Shown: positions 24,952 through 34,581, counted from the first letter of the stretch. The stretch is 64,000 nucleotides of DNA from Kribbella sp. VKM Ac-2568 (GCF_004345365.1 NZ_SLVF01000014.1:186001-250000), one strand, 5' to 3'. Numbers and translations: made by a program. The notes: generated by a model not told the origin, from the letters alone.

Positions 24952-25467
24952 GTGGTGGACGAGTTGAGGTTGCGGCCGGTTGTCGAGGACGACTTGGCCA
25001 TGTTCAGGCGGTTTGCTGTTGAGCCGGGGTTGATTGGGCTGGACTGGGGTGGGTTCAGGGATGCGCAGAAGGCGGCGCGGGACTTTGAGGAGGACGGGTT
25101 CCTGGCGGACGACCACGGGAAGTTGATGGTGGAGGAGCGTGCGGAGGTTGCTGGGTTTGTCATGTGGACGGCGGGGTCTTTCGACGAGATCACGACGTAC
25201 TGGGAGATCGGGATCTCGTTGTTGCCGGAGTACCGGGGGCGTGGGATCGGGTGGCGGGCGCAGAAGATGCTGACCGAGTATTTGTTTCTGCATACACCGG
25301 TGCAGCGGATCCAGGCCGCCACGCATCCGGAGAACAAGGCTGAGCAGAGGTCGTTGGAGAAGGCTGGGTTCCAGCTTGAAGGCGTGATTCGCGCGTGTGA
25401 GTTCCGGGCCGGTGAGTATCGGGATGGGCATCTGTACAGCCGGCTGCGCAGCGATCCCCCGGCATGA
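24952..25467 (+). CDS. GNAT-family N-acetyltransferase
   Basis: About 171 residues. Three consecutive GTG codons (24949, 24952, 24955) follow GGAAGGGG; the middle one is chosen. The protein begins VDELRLRPVVEDDLAMFRRF and has the acetyl-CoA site EYRGRGIGWRAQKML and the terminal GFQLEGVIRACEFRAGEYRD that marks RimJ/RimL-like members. It would acetylate an amino group on a protein terminus or small molecule. Its stop overlaps the start of the next gene by 4 bases (ATGA). Confidence 0.88.
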   Translation: MVDELRLRPVVEDDLAMFRRFAVEPGLIGLDWGGFRDAQKAARDFEEDGFLADDHGKLMVEERAEVAGFVMWTAGSFDEITTYWEIGISLLPEYRGRGIGWRAQKMLTEYLFLHTPVQRIQAATHPENKAEQRSLEKAGFQLEGVIRACEFRAGEYRDGHLYSRLRSDPPA

Positions 25468-25964
25468 ACGACCCCGGCAGCATCGGCATCAATGACCCGA
25501 GCAGCACTGGCATGAGCGGCTCGGACGGCAGTGGTTCACCGAGAGGGGAGCCCCTGCTGCGGAAGGTCGATGCGGTGACCGTGAGGGTGCCCGATCTTGA
25601 GAGTGGGTTGGCGTTCTATCGCGACAAGCTCGGCCACCACCTGCTCTGGCGGAACGACGAGATCGGACAAGCAGGTCTCGCATTGGCCGATGCTGACACC
25701 GAGATCGTGCTTGCGACGGAGCTCGACTATGCGCCGAGTTGGCTTGTCGAAGATGCCGACGATGCTGCCCAGGTGTTCGTCGAAGCAGGCGGCGGGATCG
25801 TCACGGAGCCGTTCGACATCCCGGTCGGGCGGTGCGTTGTCGTGGCCGATGCGTTCGGCAACAACCTGGTGTTGCTCGACTTGTCGAAGGGGCTGTACGC
25901 AACGGATGACAACGGTTCGGTGACGGGGGTGGAGCAGCCGGGCTCGGAGAACCCTGCGGAGTAA
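25464..25964 (+). CDS. VOC-family (glyoxalase/bleomycin resistance-like) protein
   Basis: 166 residues. After a low-complexity Gly/Ser start of about 30 residues, the vicinal-oxygen-chelate fold shows as VDAVTVRVPDLESGLAFYRD, then FVEAGGGIVTEP and VADAFGNNLVLLD. Metal ligands cannot be assigned safely from sequence alone. It is translationally coupled to the GNAT gene. Substrate unknown. Confidence 0.85.
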   Translation: MNDPGSIGINDPSSTGMSGSDGSGSPRGEPLLRKVDAVTVRVPDLESGLAFYRDKLGHHLLWRNDEIGQAGLALADADTEIVLATELDYAPSWLVEDADDAAQVFVEAGGGIVTEPFDIPVGRCVVVADAFGNNLVLLDLSKGLYATDDNGSVTGVEQPGSENPAE

Positions 25965-26053
25965 TAGCCTCGGCGGGCGGCTGCGGCGTACGGCGGGTCT
26001 TCCAGGTGTGCGGCTGCGATTCTGCGACGCTGAACTGAAGAGGGAGGGGAACT

Positions 26054-26866
26054 ATGTCCGGACGACGTGGTCTCGTTGCTGGTGCACTGCTGCTCGCGCT
26101 GGTCCTCACCGGTTGCGCCGACGTAGCGGCCGATCCCGGGACGGCGCCCTCGTCCGGTTCCCCGACGCAATCCGCCACAACATCCAGCAGTACTCCGTCC
26201 GCGAACCCGAGCGGCACACCGACCAGCACTCCACCGGTCAAGCCGACCCCGAAGCCCACCGCTAAGCCGACCGCAAAGCCCAAGCCACGACCGCCCGCGG
26301 CGTACGCGAAGCAGGTCGAGGCCAAGCTCGACGCCCTCGGCTACCCGGTCGGCGACGTCGACGGCGAGATCACCAAGCGCGCGAAGCAGGCCCTCTGCGC
26401 CTGGCGCGAAACCAACGGCCTCCCGATCAGCCGCGGCGGGCTCACCTCTGCCGACGTCCGATCGGTGCTCACGGCAACAAAGCGCCCAGCCGCCAACAAG
26501 GAGCCCGGCATCTACGTCAACAAGACCTGCCAGGTGCTGTACCAGGTGGTCGGCAAGACGTACCGCCGGATCGTCTGGGTCTCCACCGGCGGCCCCGGGT
26601 ACGACACCCCGAACCGCACCGGCAAGGTCTGGCGCAAGTGGGCCGGCGCGCACGAGAGCAGCCTGTACGACGACGCGTACATGTACGACTCGATCTACTT
26701 CCTCAAGGACCGCCCGGGCATCGCCCTGCACGGCTCCCGCGTGAACACCCTGATCAAGACGTACCCCGCGAGCCACCGCTGCGTACGGGTCATGCGTCCC
26801 CAGATCCACCACATCTTCGCCGAAACCCCCATCGGCACCAAGGTCAGCGTCTACGGCCAGTACTGA
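26054..26866 (+). CDS. L,D-transpeptidase lipoprotein
   Basis: 270 residues. Lipoprotein signal MSGRRGLVAGALLLALVLTG with Cys21; a Pro/Thr/Lys linker (about 50-78); a peptidoglycan-binding-like segment (YAKQVEAKLDALGYPVGDVD); then a YkuD domain with ALHGSR and the catalytic SHRCVRV (Cys243). It would be anchored outside the membrane and form 3-3 cross-links in peptidoglycan. GGAGGGGA precedes the ATG. Its stop directly abuts the convergent next gene. Confidence 0.92.
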   Translation: MSGRRGLVAGALLLALVLTGCADVAADPGTAPSSGSPTQSATTSSSTPSANPSGTPTSTPPVKPTPKPTAKPTAKPKPRPPAAYAKQVEAKLDALGYPVGDVDGEITKRAKQALCAWRETNGLPISRGGLTSADVRSVLTATKRPAANKEPGIYVNKTCQVLYQVVGKTYRRIVWVSTGGPGYDTPNRTGKVWRKWAGAHESSLYDDAYMYDSIYFLKDRPGIALHGSRVNTLIKTYPASHRCVRVMRPQIHHIFAETPIGTKVSVYGQY

Positions 26867-27820
26867 TCACGGGGCCAGGTCCGCCAGGATCCGATCCGCC
26901 TCGGCCACGATCCGCCTGACCAGGACACCTGCCGGGACGATGTCGTGGATCAGCTCCACCGACTGACCCGCAAACGGCAGGGCCTCGTCACCATGACCGC
27001 TCCGGATCAACTCGAGCAAGCGTGATCGCTCGGCGTCATCCACCGAGGCTGGATCGCGCTCGAGCCGATCGATGAAGTCGGTGCGCAGCGCACGAGGCGC
27101 CATTGGTACGCCGAGCTGCGGCAGGGTGAACGGCGGCATCGCCACCTCACTGTGCCGGACCTTCACGGCGTCGAGCGCATGTGACGCCACGAGCCGGTCC
27201 TTCCACCCAGCGGAGGCTGCCATCTCGGTGGTGGCGAGGAACCGGGTCCCGATCCAGGCGCCTTGCGCGCCGAGCGCCAGAGCGGCGGCGAGCCCCCGGC
27301 CATCGGCGATACCGCCTGCGGCGAGCACCGGTACTGCGCCGGCCAGGTCGGCGATCGCCGGAACCAACACCAGCGTGGAGATCCAGCCCGAGTTCCCGCC
27401 GGCTTCTGTGCCCTGCGCAACCAGTACGTCGGCGCCGGCGGCCAGAGCCACCTCCGCCGAGGCGGGATCGCCGACGGTCTGGAGCCACAGGATCCCGCGA
27501 TCATGAGCACGCTTGATCAACTCCGCCGGCACGCCCATGTGGAACGAGATCGCCTTCGGAACCACTTCGAGCGTCGCCAAAAACGCCTCCTCGTTGAAGG
27601 GCCGGCCAGTGTGGTTGATCGCGAACGGCGCATCGGTCAGCGATCGCAACCGCTGCCACTGAGCCTCCAGTTGCGCCAACGGTAGGACCGCAGTACCGAC
27701 GCTTCCCAACCCGCCCGCCTCGCAGACGGCAGCCGCAAGGTCGACCTGGTCCCAGGGCCCGAACGGCGCCAGCACGATCGGCACCTCAATCCCCAACAGC
27801 TCACAGACCCCTGTTCGCAT
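26867..27820 (-). CDS. Nitronate monooxygenase-like flavoprotein
   Basis: 317 residues from ATG 27820 (GGGGGAG site). A TIM-barrel FMN enzyme of the 2-nitropropane dioxygenase family: LAPFGPW, ADVLVAQGTEAGG, VPVLAAGGIADG and GAQGAWIGTRFLAT. The motif normally reads EAGGH with a catalytic histidine; here it is EAGGN, so classical nitronate chemistry is doubtful and the enzyme may do another flavin-dependent reaction. Confidence 0.87.
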   Translation of the reverse strand: MRTGVCELLGIEVPIVLAPFGPWDQVDLAAAVCEAGGLGSVGTAVLPLAQLEAQWQRLRSLTDAPFAINHTGRPFNEEAFLATLEVVPKAISFHMGVPAELIKRAHDRGILWLQTVGDPASAEVALAAGADVLVAQGTEAGGNSGWISTLVLVPAIADLAGAVPVLAAGGIADGRGLAAALALGAQGAWIGTRFLATTEMAASAGWKDRLVASHALDAVKVRHSEVAMPPFTLPQLGVPMAPRALRTDFIDRLERDPASVDDAERSRLLELIRSGHGDEALPFAGQSVELIHDIVPAGVLVRRIVAEADRILADLAP

Positions 27821-27873
27821 ATCGCTCCCCCGTTTCTCCCGGCCCACGAGCTGTCATCACACAGCCGGACTGG

Positions 27874-28874
27874 TCAGTCGTTGTGGTTGTGCCGGATGCG
27901 CTCGATGTGGAACCGCGGGCGCTGACCGCCGACGGATTCCGGGAGGCCGGCCAGGAGGTCCGGGAGGGCGAAGGCGTCGAACAGGCTCAGATCGAAGAAG
28001 GCGACGGCGTGGATGATGCCTGCCGCTGTGAGTGTCAGGACCTGGATCTGGAATGCGCGGTGCGTGTTGTCGACCGGGTCGCGCATGTAGACCGCGAAGG
28101 CTGGCTGGCCGTTCGCCTTGATCGGCACGAGAACCTGGTCGCCCGGGCCCTTCGCCGGGCAGTGTGTGGAGATCAGCCGGCCGATGTTCTTGGCGCCCCG
28201 GAACCACGAGGTGAACGGCGGCATCTCCCAGACAGCATCGTCAGCGAACAACTCGACGATGGCCGGTACGTCGTACTGCTCGAACGCCTGGGCGTATCGG
28301 TCGAGTAATACAACTGAATCGGGTCGGGTGTGATCGACGACGTCGCCCGGTCCTGGATCGAAGAGCACCCTCGCTTCTGCCAGGAGGTCGTCGACCGCAA
28401 GCGGGCGAGCGTCGAGTACCTCGGCGACCTCGGCCGCCGGCCATCCCTCGAGGTCGCGCAAGATCAGCGCGGCCCGATGCTGCGGCGGCAGGTACTGCAA
28501 GGCGGCGATGACCTCCAGCCCGACAGTGTCGCGGCCGCCCCCGACGAGCGCATCGGGAATCGGCTCGAGCCACAGCACCTCCGGCCGCTGGGCGAGCTTG
28601 CCCTCCGGCTCACCGCTCGGTCCGGCGAGACCCGTCGGCAGAGGGCGCCGGCCGATGCGGTCGACTTCAGCGAAACAGGCCTGGGTCGCGAGCCGGTACA
28701 GCGGCGTCTGCGGAGAGGTTCGGCCGATCAGACGTGGAGGTCTGCGCGTCGGAAGACGTCCCTGGACACCGTCTCGGCGTTGCGCACCGAGCCGAGCATG
28801 CGGTAACAGTGCGCGAGCAAGTCCCGCCGGAGCGAATCGGCGCGGAGGTCGTCACTGCCGAGATGGTCTGCCAT
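27874..28874 (-). pseudogene. ECF sigma factor with SnoaL-like tail, frameshifted
   Basis: ATG 28874 opens the sigma region 2 sequence RRDLLAHCYRMLGSVRNAET, which ends at TGA 28728-28730. One base lost near there moves to a second frame (IGRTSPQTPLYRLATQACF), which continues through region 4 (AALQYLPPQHRAALILRDLE) and a C-terminal SnoaL-like domain (FEQYDVPAIVELFADDAVWE) to 27874. The restored protein would be 333 residues, normal for this sigma group. The downstream frame alone lacks region 2 and could not act as a sigma factor. Sequencing error is an alternative. Confidence 0.78.
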
Positions 28875-28950
28875 GGCTACTGCTTCTGCTGATTCCTCGA
28901 TTCAGAGCCTGGTCCGAATCTACGACAGTACGACGACGTGGGCGACTGCC

Positions 28951-30336
28951 TCACCCCGTAGGCCAGTCGCGGCGGTCCCGTTGCAGGGAGTCGATGGTGG
29001 TTGCGAGGCGGAGGGTTGCCATGTCTTCGAAGCGGGGGGCGGCTATTTGGAGGCCGATGGGGAGGCCGTCGGAGGACCAGCCGCAGTTGACCGTTGCGGC
29101 GGGGTGGGCGGACATGTTGTACGGGACGGTGAAGGCGATGTGCTCGAACGGCTTCAGGGGGTCGTCTGTCGGGTAGGCGAGTTCTGCGGGAAAGGCGGTG
29201 ATGGGGGCGACTGGGGAGATCAGGAAGTCGTAGGACGCGAAGGCGGCGTTCACCGCGGTGGCCATGGCGGTCATCTGAGTGTGGCCGTGAAAGACGTCGA
29301 ACGCGGTCAGGTCGGTGGCGGTGGAGACCCAGCGGCGGATCTCGGGGAGGACCTTGGCGCGGCGGTCTTCGGGAAGGGCGTTGATGTCGTACGCCGAACG
29401 GACCCGCCAGAAGCGATCGAGGCCGTCCAGCATCTCGCGGGTGATGATCGGGGCGATCGGTTCGACGATTGCGCCGGCCTTTTCCAGGAGGGCGGCTGCG
29501 GCGGAGACGGCGGCGGTGACCTCGGGGTCCACTGGTAGGCCGACGCCCGCGTCTAGGAGCAGGCCGATGCGGGTGCCTTCGATCGGGCCAGGCTCTGTGT
29601 AGGTGTCCGCGATGCGCGGGAGCGAGGTTGGGTCGCGGCGGTCGGGGCCGGTCATCACGGTCAAGGCGAGCGCGGCGTCTGCCGCAGTACGGGCTAGTGG
29701 GCCGATTGCTCTGCCTGGGTAGGGGTTGCCGACTGCTACTCGGCCGTGGGTTGGTTTGAGGCCGACTACGCCGCACCAACCGGCGGGGAGGCGGATGGAG
29801 CCGCCGATGTCGGTGCCGATGTGGATAGGCCCGTACCCCGCTGCGGCGGCTGCGGCGGCGCCTGCGCTCGAGCCTCCTGGCGTACGGGTCGTATCCCAGG
29901 GGTTGCGCGACAGGTGGTGGAAGGTGGAGACGCCGGACGAGAGCATGCCGTATTCGGGCATCGTGGTCTTGCTGAAGATGACGGCGCCGGCCGCGCGGAG
30001 GCGGGCTGCGGCGGGAGCGTCTTCGGTTGCTGGGATGAGTTCGGTCGCGGCCGTGCCTTGCGGTACCGGGGTGCCGCGGGTGGCGATGTTTTCCTTGATG
30101 GTGATCGGTACGCCGTCAAGCGGGCCGGCTGGGTCGTTGCGGAGCCAGCGGAGCTCGGATTCGCGAGCTCCCTCGCGAGCTGCCGTGGGATCGAGGGCGT
30201 AGAGCGCGCAGAGTTTGGGCTCGAGCGACTCCACCCGGGCGAGCACGGCCTCGGTCACCTCGACCGGCGAGAGCGAGCCGTCCCGGTAGTACGCCAGCAG
30301 ATCCGTGGCGGTCAGATCGGCGAGGTTCTCAGTCAT
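28951..30336 (-). CDS. Amidase signature enzyme
   Basis: 461 residues from ATG 30336. The Ser-cisSer-Lys triad is visible: Lys in VPITIKEN, cis-Ser in TPGGSSAGAAAA and nucleophile Ser in GTDIGGSIRLPA. It hydrolyses a linear amide to acid and ammonia; substrate not predictable. It is the last gene of the leftward transport/catabolism unit, 20 bp behind the SDR gene. The longer frame starting in the SDR tail is rejected. Confidence 0.93.
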   Translation of the reverse strand: MTENLADLTATDLLAYYRDGSLSPVEVTEAVLARVESLEPKLCALYALDPTAAREGARESELRWLRNDPAGPLDGVPITIKENIATRGTPVPQGTAATELIPATEDAPAAARLRAAGAVIFSKTTMPEYGMLSSGVSTFHHLSRNPWDTTRTPGGSSAGAAAAAAAGYGPIHIGTDIGGSIRLPAGWCGVVGLKPTHGRVAVGNPYPGRAIGPLARTAADAALALTVMTGPDRRDPTSLPRIADTYTEPGPIEGTRIGLLLDAGVGLPVDPEVTAAVSAAAALLEKAGAIVEPIAPIITREMLDGLDRFWRVRSAYDINALPEDRRAKVLPEIRRWVSTATDLTAFDVFHGHTQMTAMATAVNAAFASYDFLISPVAPITAFPAELAYPTDDPLKPFEHIAFTVPYNMSAHPAATVNCGWSSDGLPIGLQIAAPRFEDMATLRLATTIDSLQRDRRDWPTG

Positions 30337-30356
30337 CCGCGGCTCCAGACGGTCGA

Positions 30357-31130
30357 TTAGTTCGGGGGGTCGAAGCGGCCGTCGACGGCGGTCCAGCCTC
30401 CGTCGACGTGCAGGACGCTGCCGGTGACGAACGAGGAGGCATCCGAGGCGAGATAGACGACAGCGCCGGCCAGTTCGTCGGGAGTTGCCCAACGGCCGAG
30501 GGCGCCCTTCTGCGCGTAGGCGTCGTACCAGGCCTGGTTCGCCTTGATCTGTGCGGTGAGCGGAGTCTCGACGACGCCGGGTGCGATCGCGTTCACCCGT
30601 ACGCCGCTGGGGCCGAGCTCGGCGGCGGCAGTTCGCAGGAGTTGGACGAGGCCGGCTTTGGTTGCCGCGTACACCGATTGGCCGGGTTCCACGGTGGTAG
30701 CACGGATCGAGCTGAATCCCATGATGCTGCCGCTCCCCCGCTCGGCCATCGGTCCTCCGAACGCGCGGATCAGGTCGAACGACGCCCGCAGGTTGAGCGC
30801 GACCACCCGATCGAACTCCTCGCCGGTGTAGTCGAGGATTCGCTTCCGCACGTTGGTCGCGGCCGTGAACACCAGTACGTCGACGTCCTGCAGCTCGGCA
30901 GCCGCACGGATGATCGCGTCTTCATCGAGAACATCAACTCTGTACGCCGTAAGGTGTTCGCCACGCGAGACGGTTTCCTCGGCCGCGGCGAGATCCCGGT
31001 CCGCGCAGGTCACGCGGGCTCCCTGAGCCGCCAGAGCCAGCGCCGACTCGCGCCCGATCCCGCTCCCTGCTCCGACGACGACCGCGTGCTTGCCGTCGAG
31101 CCGGAACAACTTCGAGTAATCCCGCTCCAT
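30357..31130 (-). CDS. Short-chain dehydrogenase/reductase
   Basis: 257 residues. Classical SDR: cofactor loop VVGAGSGIGRES, acidic ADRDL favouring NAD, FTAATNV, catalytic Ser and Tyr-x3-Lys in SSIRATTVEPGQSVYAATKAG, and a C-terminal SVLHVDGGWTAVDG. It oxidises an alcohol or reduces a ketone. It is between the aldehyde dehydrogenase and amidase genes of the same unit, with 73 bp before it. Confidence 0.93.
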   Translation of the reverse strand: MERDYSKLFRLDGKHAVVVGAGSGIGRESALALAAQGARVTCADRDLAAAEETVSRGEHLTAYRVDVLDEDAIIRAAAELQDVDVLVFTAATNVRKRILDYTGEEFDRVVALNLRASFDLIRAFGGPMAERGSGSIMGFSSIRATTVEPGQSVYAATKAGLVQLLRTAAAELGPSGVRVNAIAPGVVETPLTAQIKANQAWYDAYAQKGALGRWATPDELAGAVVYLASDASSFVTGSVLHVDGGWTAVDGRFDPPN

Positions 31131-31203
31131 CAGTGCCTCCTCGTTCCCCGTGCCCGCGCGGCTGACGTCGATGTGTTCGAGGGGCGCGTGGGCATGGGCA
31201 TGA

Positions 31204-32730
31204 TCACGGGTGCCGGGGTGTCGGGCGGATGATTGCCATCCGGGTGGTGGTGAGTTCCTCGATGGCGAAGCGGGGTCCTTCGCGACCGGTACCGGAGTCC
31301 TTGACGCCGCCGTACGGCATCACGTCCGAGCGGAACCCGGGTACCTCGTTGATCACCACTCCCCCGACGTCGAGTTGATCGATCGCGTCGAAGGCTGTCT
31401 CTAGAGAGGAGGTGAAGACGCTGGCGTGCAGCCCGTACCGCGACGCGTTGACCGTGCGGAAGGCGGTGGCGATGTCAGGCACCGAGCGGATCGCGATCAC
31501 CGGCCCGAAGATCTCCTCGTCCCAAGCCAACTGCCCGTGCGGAAGGTCCAACAACACCGTCGGCCCGACGATCTCTGGCCTCGTCGAGGTGTCGGCGGCT
31601 GAATGAGCAGGGTGGGCGAGGGTGGCGCCGGCAGTTATGGCTTCGTTGATCCAGGTGTGGACTCGGTGGGTGGAGCGGTCGTCGATTAGGGCTGAGACTC
31701 GGGTTTCGGGGTGGCGGGGGTCGCCGACGACCAGCTGGTCTAGGCGTGGAGTTAGTTCGGCGAGGAAGGGTGCGCGGACTGACTCGACGACTATTACTCG
31801 TTGGACGCTGATGCAGGCTTGGCCGGAGGCGTAGTAGCCGCCTCGTACTACGGCGTCGGCGGCGGCTGGGATGTCCGCGTCGGCGGCAACCACGAGTGCT
31901 GAGTTGGAACCGAGCTCCAGGAGCACCTTCGTGGGGGCCGCGTCGCGCGCGATCTGGTGGCCGACTGCGGCTGAACCGGTGAAGGAGACTGCGCCGATTC
32001 GTGGGTCGGTGGTGAGGGTGGAGCCGACGTCTACTCCCCCGGTGACCAGCTGCACGGCCGATGCCGGCCCGCCGGCGCCAGCAAGTGCCTCGCGGACCAG
32101 GTGGACGAGCCAGAGGGTTGCGAGTGGAGTTTGCGGGGCGGGCTTGACGATGATGGGGCAGCCGGCGGCGAGGGCTGGGGCGATCTTGTGGGACGCGAGC
32201 AGGAGCGGATAGTTGAAGCCGGCGATGCCGATGACTACCCCGATCGGCTTGCGGACCCAGAAACCCATCAGGCCGTCGCCGCTCGGGAGTAGATCCAGCG
32301 GGACTGTCTCGCCGTGGAGGCGGGCGACTTCTTCCGCTGCGGTTTCAAGCGTCAGAAGAGTCCGCTCCACCTCGACGCGGCAATCGACGAGCGGCTTGCC
32401 GGTCTCCAGAATCAAGAGATCGACGAAGGCGTCACGCTGGTCGCGGACAGCGGAGAGCGCTCCTTGAAGAGCTGACCTGCGGACATGTGAAGGCAGGCGA
32501 CCAACCTCGAAACGCACAGAGAGCGCGTTCTCGAGTGCCTGCCGAGCCAGGTCCACATCCCCGACGGGCGCCTCAGCAACCACTGACCCGTCGTACGGGA
32601 AGTGCACAGGGGCCGTTGACGGCGCTGCTACCCACTCCGAGCCGATCGGGAGGCCGGTGGGGAATGGGAGCTTGCCCGGCTGAGACTGGTCGGCGGGTTC
32701 GGGTGGCGTCGTGGGTTGCTGGTCCGTCAT
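31204..32730 (-). CDS. NAD(P)-dependent aldehyde dehydrogenase
   Basis: 508 residues. Family motifs: IGIAGFNYPLLLASHKIAPA, SFTGSAAVGHQI, catalytic Glu in LLELGSNSA, catalytic Cys in GQACISVQR, and WDEEIFGPV. It oxidises an aldehyde to the acid. Its ATG overlaps the stop of the upstream ABC ATPase by 4 bases, tying it to the transporter. Confidence 0.94.
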   Translation of the reverse strand: MTDQQPTTPPEPADQSQPGKLPFPTGLPIGSEWVAAPSTAPVHFPYDGSVVAEAPVGDVDLARQALENALSVRFEVGRLPSHVRRSALQGALSAVRDQRDAFVDLLILETGKPLVDCRVEVERTLLTLETAAEEVARLHGETVPLDLLPSGDGLMGFWVRKPIGVVIGIAGFNYPLLLASHKIAPALAAGCPIIVKPAPQTPLATLWLVHLVREALAGAGGPASAVQLVTGGVDVGSTLTTDPRIGAVSFTGSAAVGHQIARDAAPTKVLLELGSNSALVVAADADIPAAADAVVRGGYYASGQACISVQRVIVVESVRAPFLAELTPRLDQLVVGDPRHPETRVSALIDDRSTHRVHTWINEAITAGATLAHPAHSAADTSTRPEIVGPTVLLDLPHGQLAWDEEIFGPVIAIRSVPDIATAFRTVNASRYGLHASVFTSSLETAFDAIDQLDVGGVVINEVPGFRSDVMPYGGVKDSGTGREGPRFAIEELTTTRMAIIRPTPRHP

Positions 32731-33626
32731 GCGAGGGCTCCCTTCGGCGGGTCGGACGGGGTGCCTGATAACAGGTCCGCGGTGGTGGCGCCGGCGAGGG
32801 CGCGGGGCAGGGTCGGGATGGACGAGACGAGTCGGCGGGTGTACGGGTGGGCCGGAGCGGCGTAGACGTCGCCGGTCGGGCCGGTTTCGACGATCTCGCC
32901 GGCGTTCATCACGGCTACTCGGTCGCAGACGTGCTTGATCACCGAGAGGTCGTGGGAGACGAAGATCAGGGTGAGGTTGAGTTCGTCGACGAGGTCGGAG
33001 ATCAGGTTGAGGACCTGGGCGCGGACGGAGACGTCGAGAGCGCTCACCGGTTCGTCGGCGATGAGGATACGTGGGCGCGGAGCCAAGGCTCGAGCGATGG
33101 AGATGCGCTGGCGTTGACCGCCGGAGAACTGGTGAGGGTAGCGGTCGCCGGCGTCAGCGGACAGGCCGACGGCTTCCAGCAACTCGCGAACGCGCTCTCC
33201 CGAGGCGGGATGCCCTTGTACTACGAGAGGTTCGGCAATGATGTCGCGGACTCGCATGCGCGGGTCGAGCGAGCTCATCGGATCCTGGAAGACGAGCTGC
33301 AGGTTCTCGCGGAGGAAGCGGAGCCGGCGTTCCGGCAGGTGGGTGATGTCGGTGCCTTCGACAACAACCTGGCCCGAGGTCACGCGGTCGAGGGCGGCGA
33401 TGATGCGCAGCAGGGTGGACTTGCCGCAGCCTGATTCGCCGACGATGCCGAAGCGTTCACCCGCCTGTACTTCGAGGCTCACCCCGCGCAGTGCACGTAC
33501 GACGGGAGCCGGGCGCAACAACGACGTACGAGGGCGCGGGTAGTCGCGCACGACATCGACCACCCGGATCGCAGGATCGGCCACGGAAAGATCCGAGGGG
33601 CGGTGGTTGGCCGTGGGGTCAGGCAT
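32727..33626 (-). CDS. Peptide-type ABC transporter ATPase (OppF/DppF-like)
   Basis: 299 residues from ATG 33626. Walker A GESGCGKST, signature FSGGQRQRISIARAL, Walker B LIADEPVSALD and the D-loop follow in order. The usual cysteine-bearing C-terminal extension of OppF is short. Its start lies 8 bp inside the preceding ATPase gene. The longer upstream frame overlaps that gene and is rejected. Confidence 0.94.
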   Translation of the reverse strand: MPDPTANHRPSDLSVADPAIRVVDVVRDYPRPRTSLLRPAPVVRALRGVSLEVQAGERFGIVGESGCGKSTLLRIIAALDRVTSGQVVVEGTDITHLPERRLRFLRENLQLVFQDPMSSLDPRMRVRDIIAEPLVVQGHPASGERVRELLEAVGLSADAGDRYPHQFSGGQRQRISIARALAPRPRILIADEPVSALDVSVRAQVLNLISDLVDELNLTLIFVSHDLSVIKHVCDRVAVMNAGEIVETGPTGDVYAAPAHPYTRRLVSSIPTLPRALAGATTADLLSGTPSDPPKGALA

Positions 33627-34581
33627 CGGCTGGCTCCAAGGCTGGGGCGGGGTGGTGGCAGGCGAAACCGCGGGAGGCCGTGCCACTCCACGGAGGGGCC
33701 GTTGCGCAGATCTCGGTCGCGTGCGCGCAGCGAGTGCGGAACACGCAGCCGTTCGGGAATTGACCGGCGGCCGGTACATTGCCCGGGATCGTCGGCAAGC
33801 GACGGTCGGCTGATTCGAGGTCGGACGCCGCGATGAGGCCCTGCGTGTACCGGTGGCGCGGAGAAGTGAACACCTCGTTCACCGGACCCGATTCCACGAT
33901 CCGCCCGCCATACATCACCAGCACGCGTTGGCACACGGTCGCAACCACCGCCAGATCATGGGTGATGAACAGCAGAGCCGACGAGCGATCGGTGACCCCA
34001 CGCACGATCAGATCGAGCACCATCGCCTGCACGGTCACGTCCAGCGCCGTGGTGGGCTCGTCGCAGATCAGCAACGAAGGATCGTTGGCCAAAGCAAGAG
34101 CCAGAACCACTCGTTGCCGCTGGCCACCAGACAACTGATGTGGATAGGCACGAAGAACGTCAGGCAACTGCACCCGCCCGAGCAGTTCAATGGCAGCCGC
34201 ACGAGCCGCGCGTCGACCAGGAACCGTGTCGTGGATCAGCATCGCCTCGGCGACCTGATCCCCCACCCGCATCGTCGGGTTCAGAGCGGTCATCGGTTCC
34301 TGGAAGACGATCGCCAGCTGCCGCCCGCGAACGCGTGACAGCCGCCGCTCGTCAGCACCGATCAGGTCGTGATCGACCCCAGCCAACCGCACCGAGCCGG
34401 AAGCGTGCACATCCTCGGGCAACAGCCCCATCACGCTGAGAGCAGTCAGCGACTTCCCCGACCCGGATTCGCCGATCAGCCCGACGCGCTCCCCCGGATC
34501 CACCGTCAGCGAGACGTCCTGCACGAGCGTCTTGTCCCGCACAGTCACGGTCAGGTCTTCAACAGCCAAGACGGAGTTCAT
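33619..34581 (-). CDS. Peptide-type ABC transporter ATPase (OppD/DppD-like)
   Basis: 320 residues from ATG 34581, which has GGAGG. Walker A GESGSGKSL, signature LSGGQRQRVVLAL, Walker B LLICDEPTTALD and the OppD-type C-terminal FPNGCVFRTRCAHATEIC. It pairs with the OppF-like ATPase and the two permeases. Start overlaps the permease stop by 4 bases. Confidence 0.94.
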   Translation of the reverse strand: MNSVLAVEDLTVTVRDKTLVQDVSLTVDPGERVGLIGESGSGKSLTALSVMGLLPEDVHASGSVRLAGVDHDLIGADERRLSRVRGRQLAIVFQEPMTALNPTMRVGDQVAEAMLIHDTVPGRRAARAAAIELLGRVQLPDVLRAYPHQLSGGQRQRVVLALALANDPSLLICDEPTTALDVTVQAMVLDLIVRGVTDRSSALLFITHDLAVVATVCQRVLVMYGGRIVESGPVNEVFTSPRHRYTQGLIAASDLESADRRLPTIPGNVPAAGQFPNGCVFRTRCAHATEICATAPPWSGTASRGFACHHPAPALEPADA

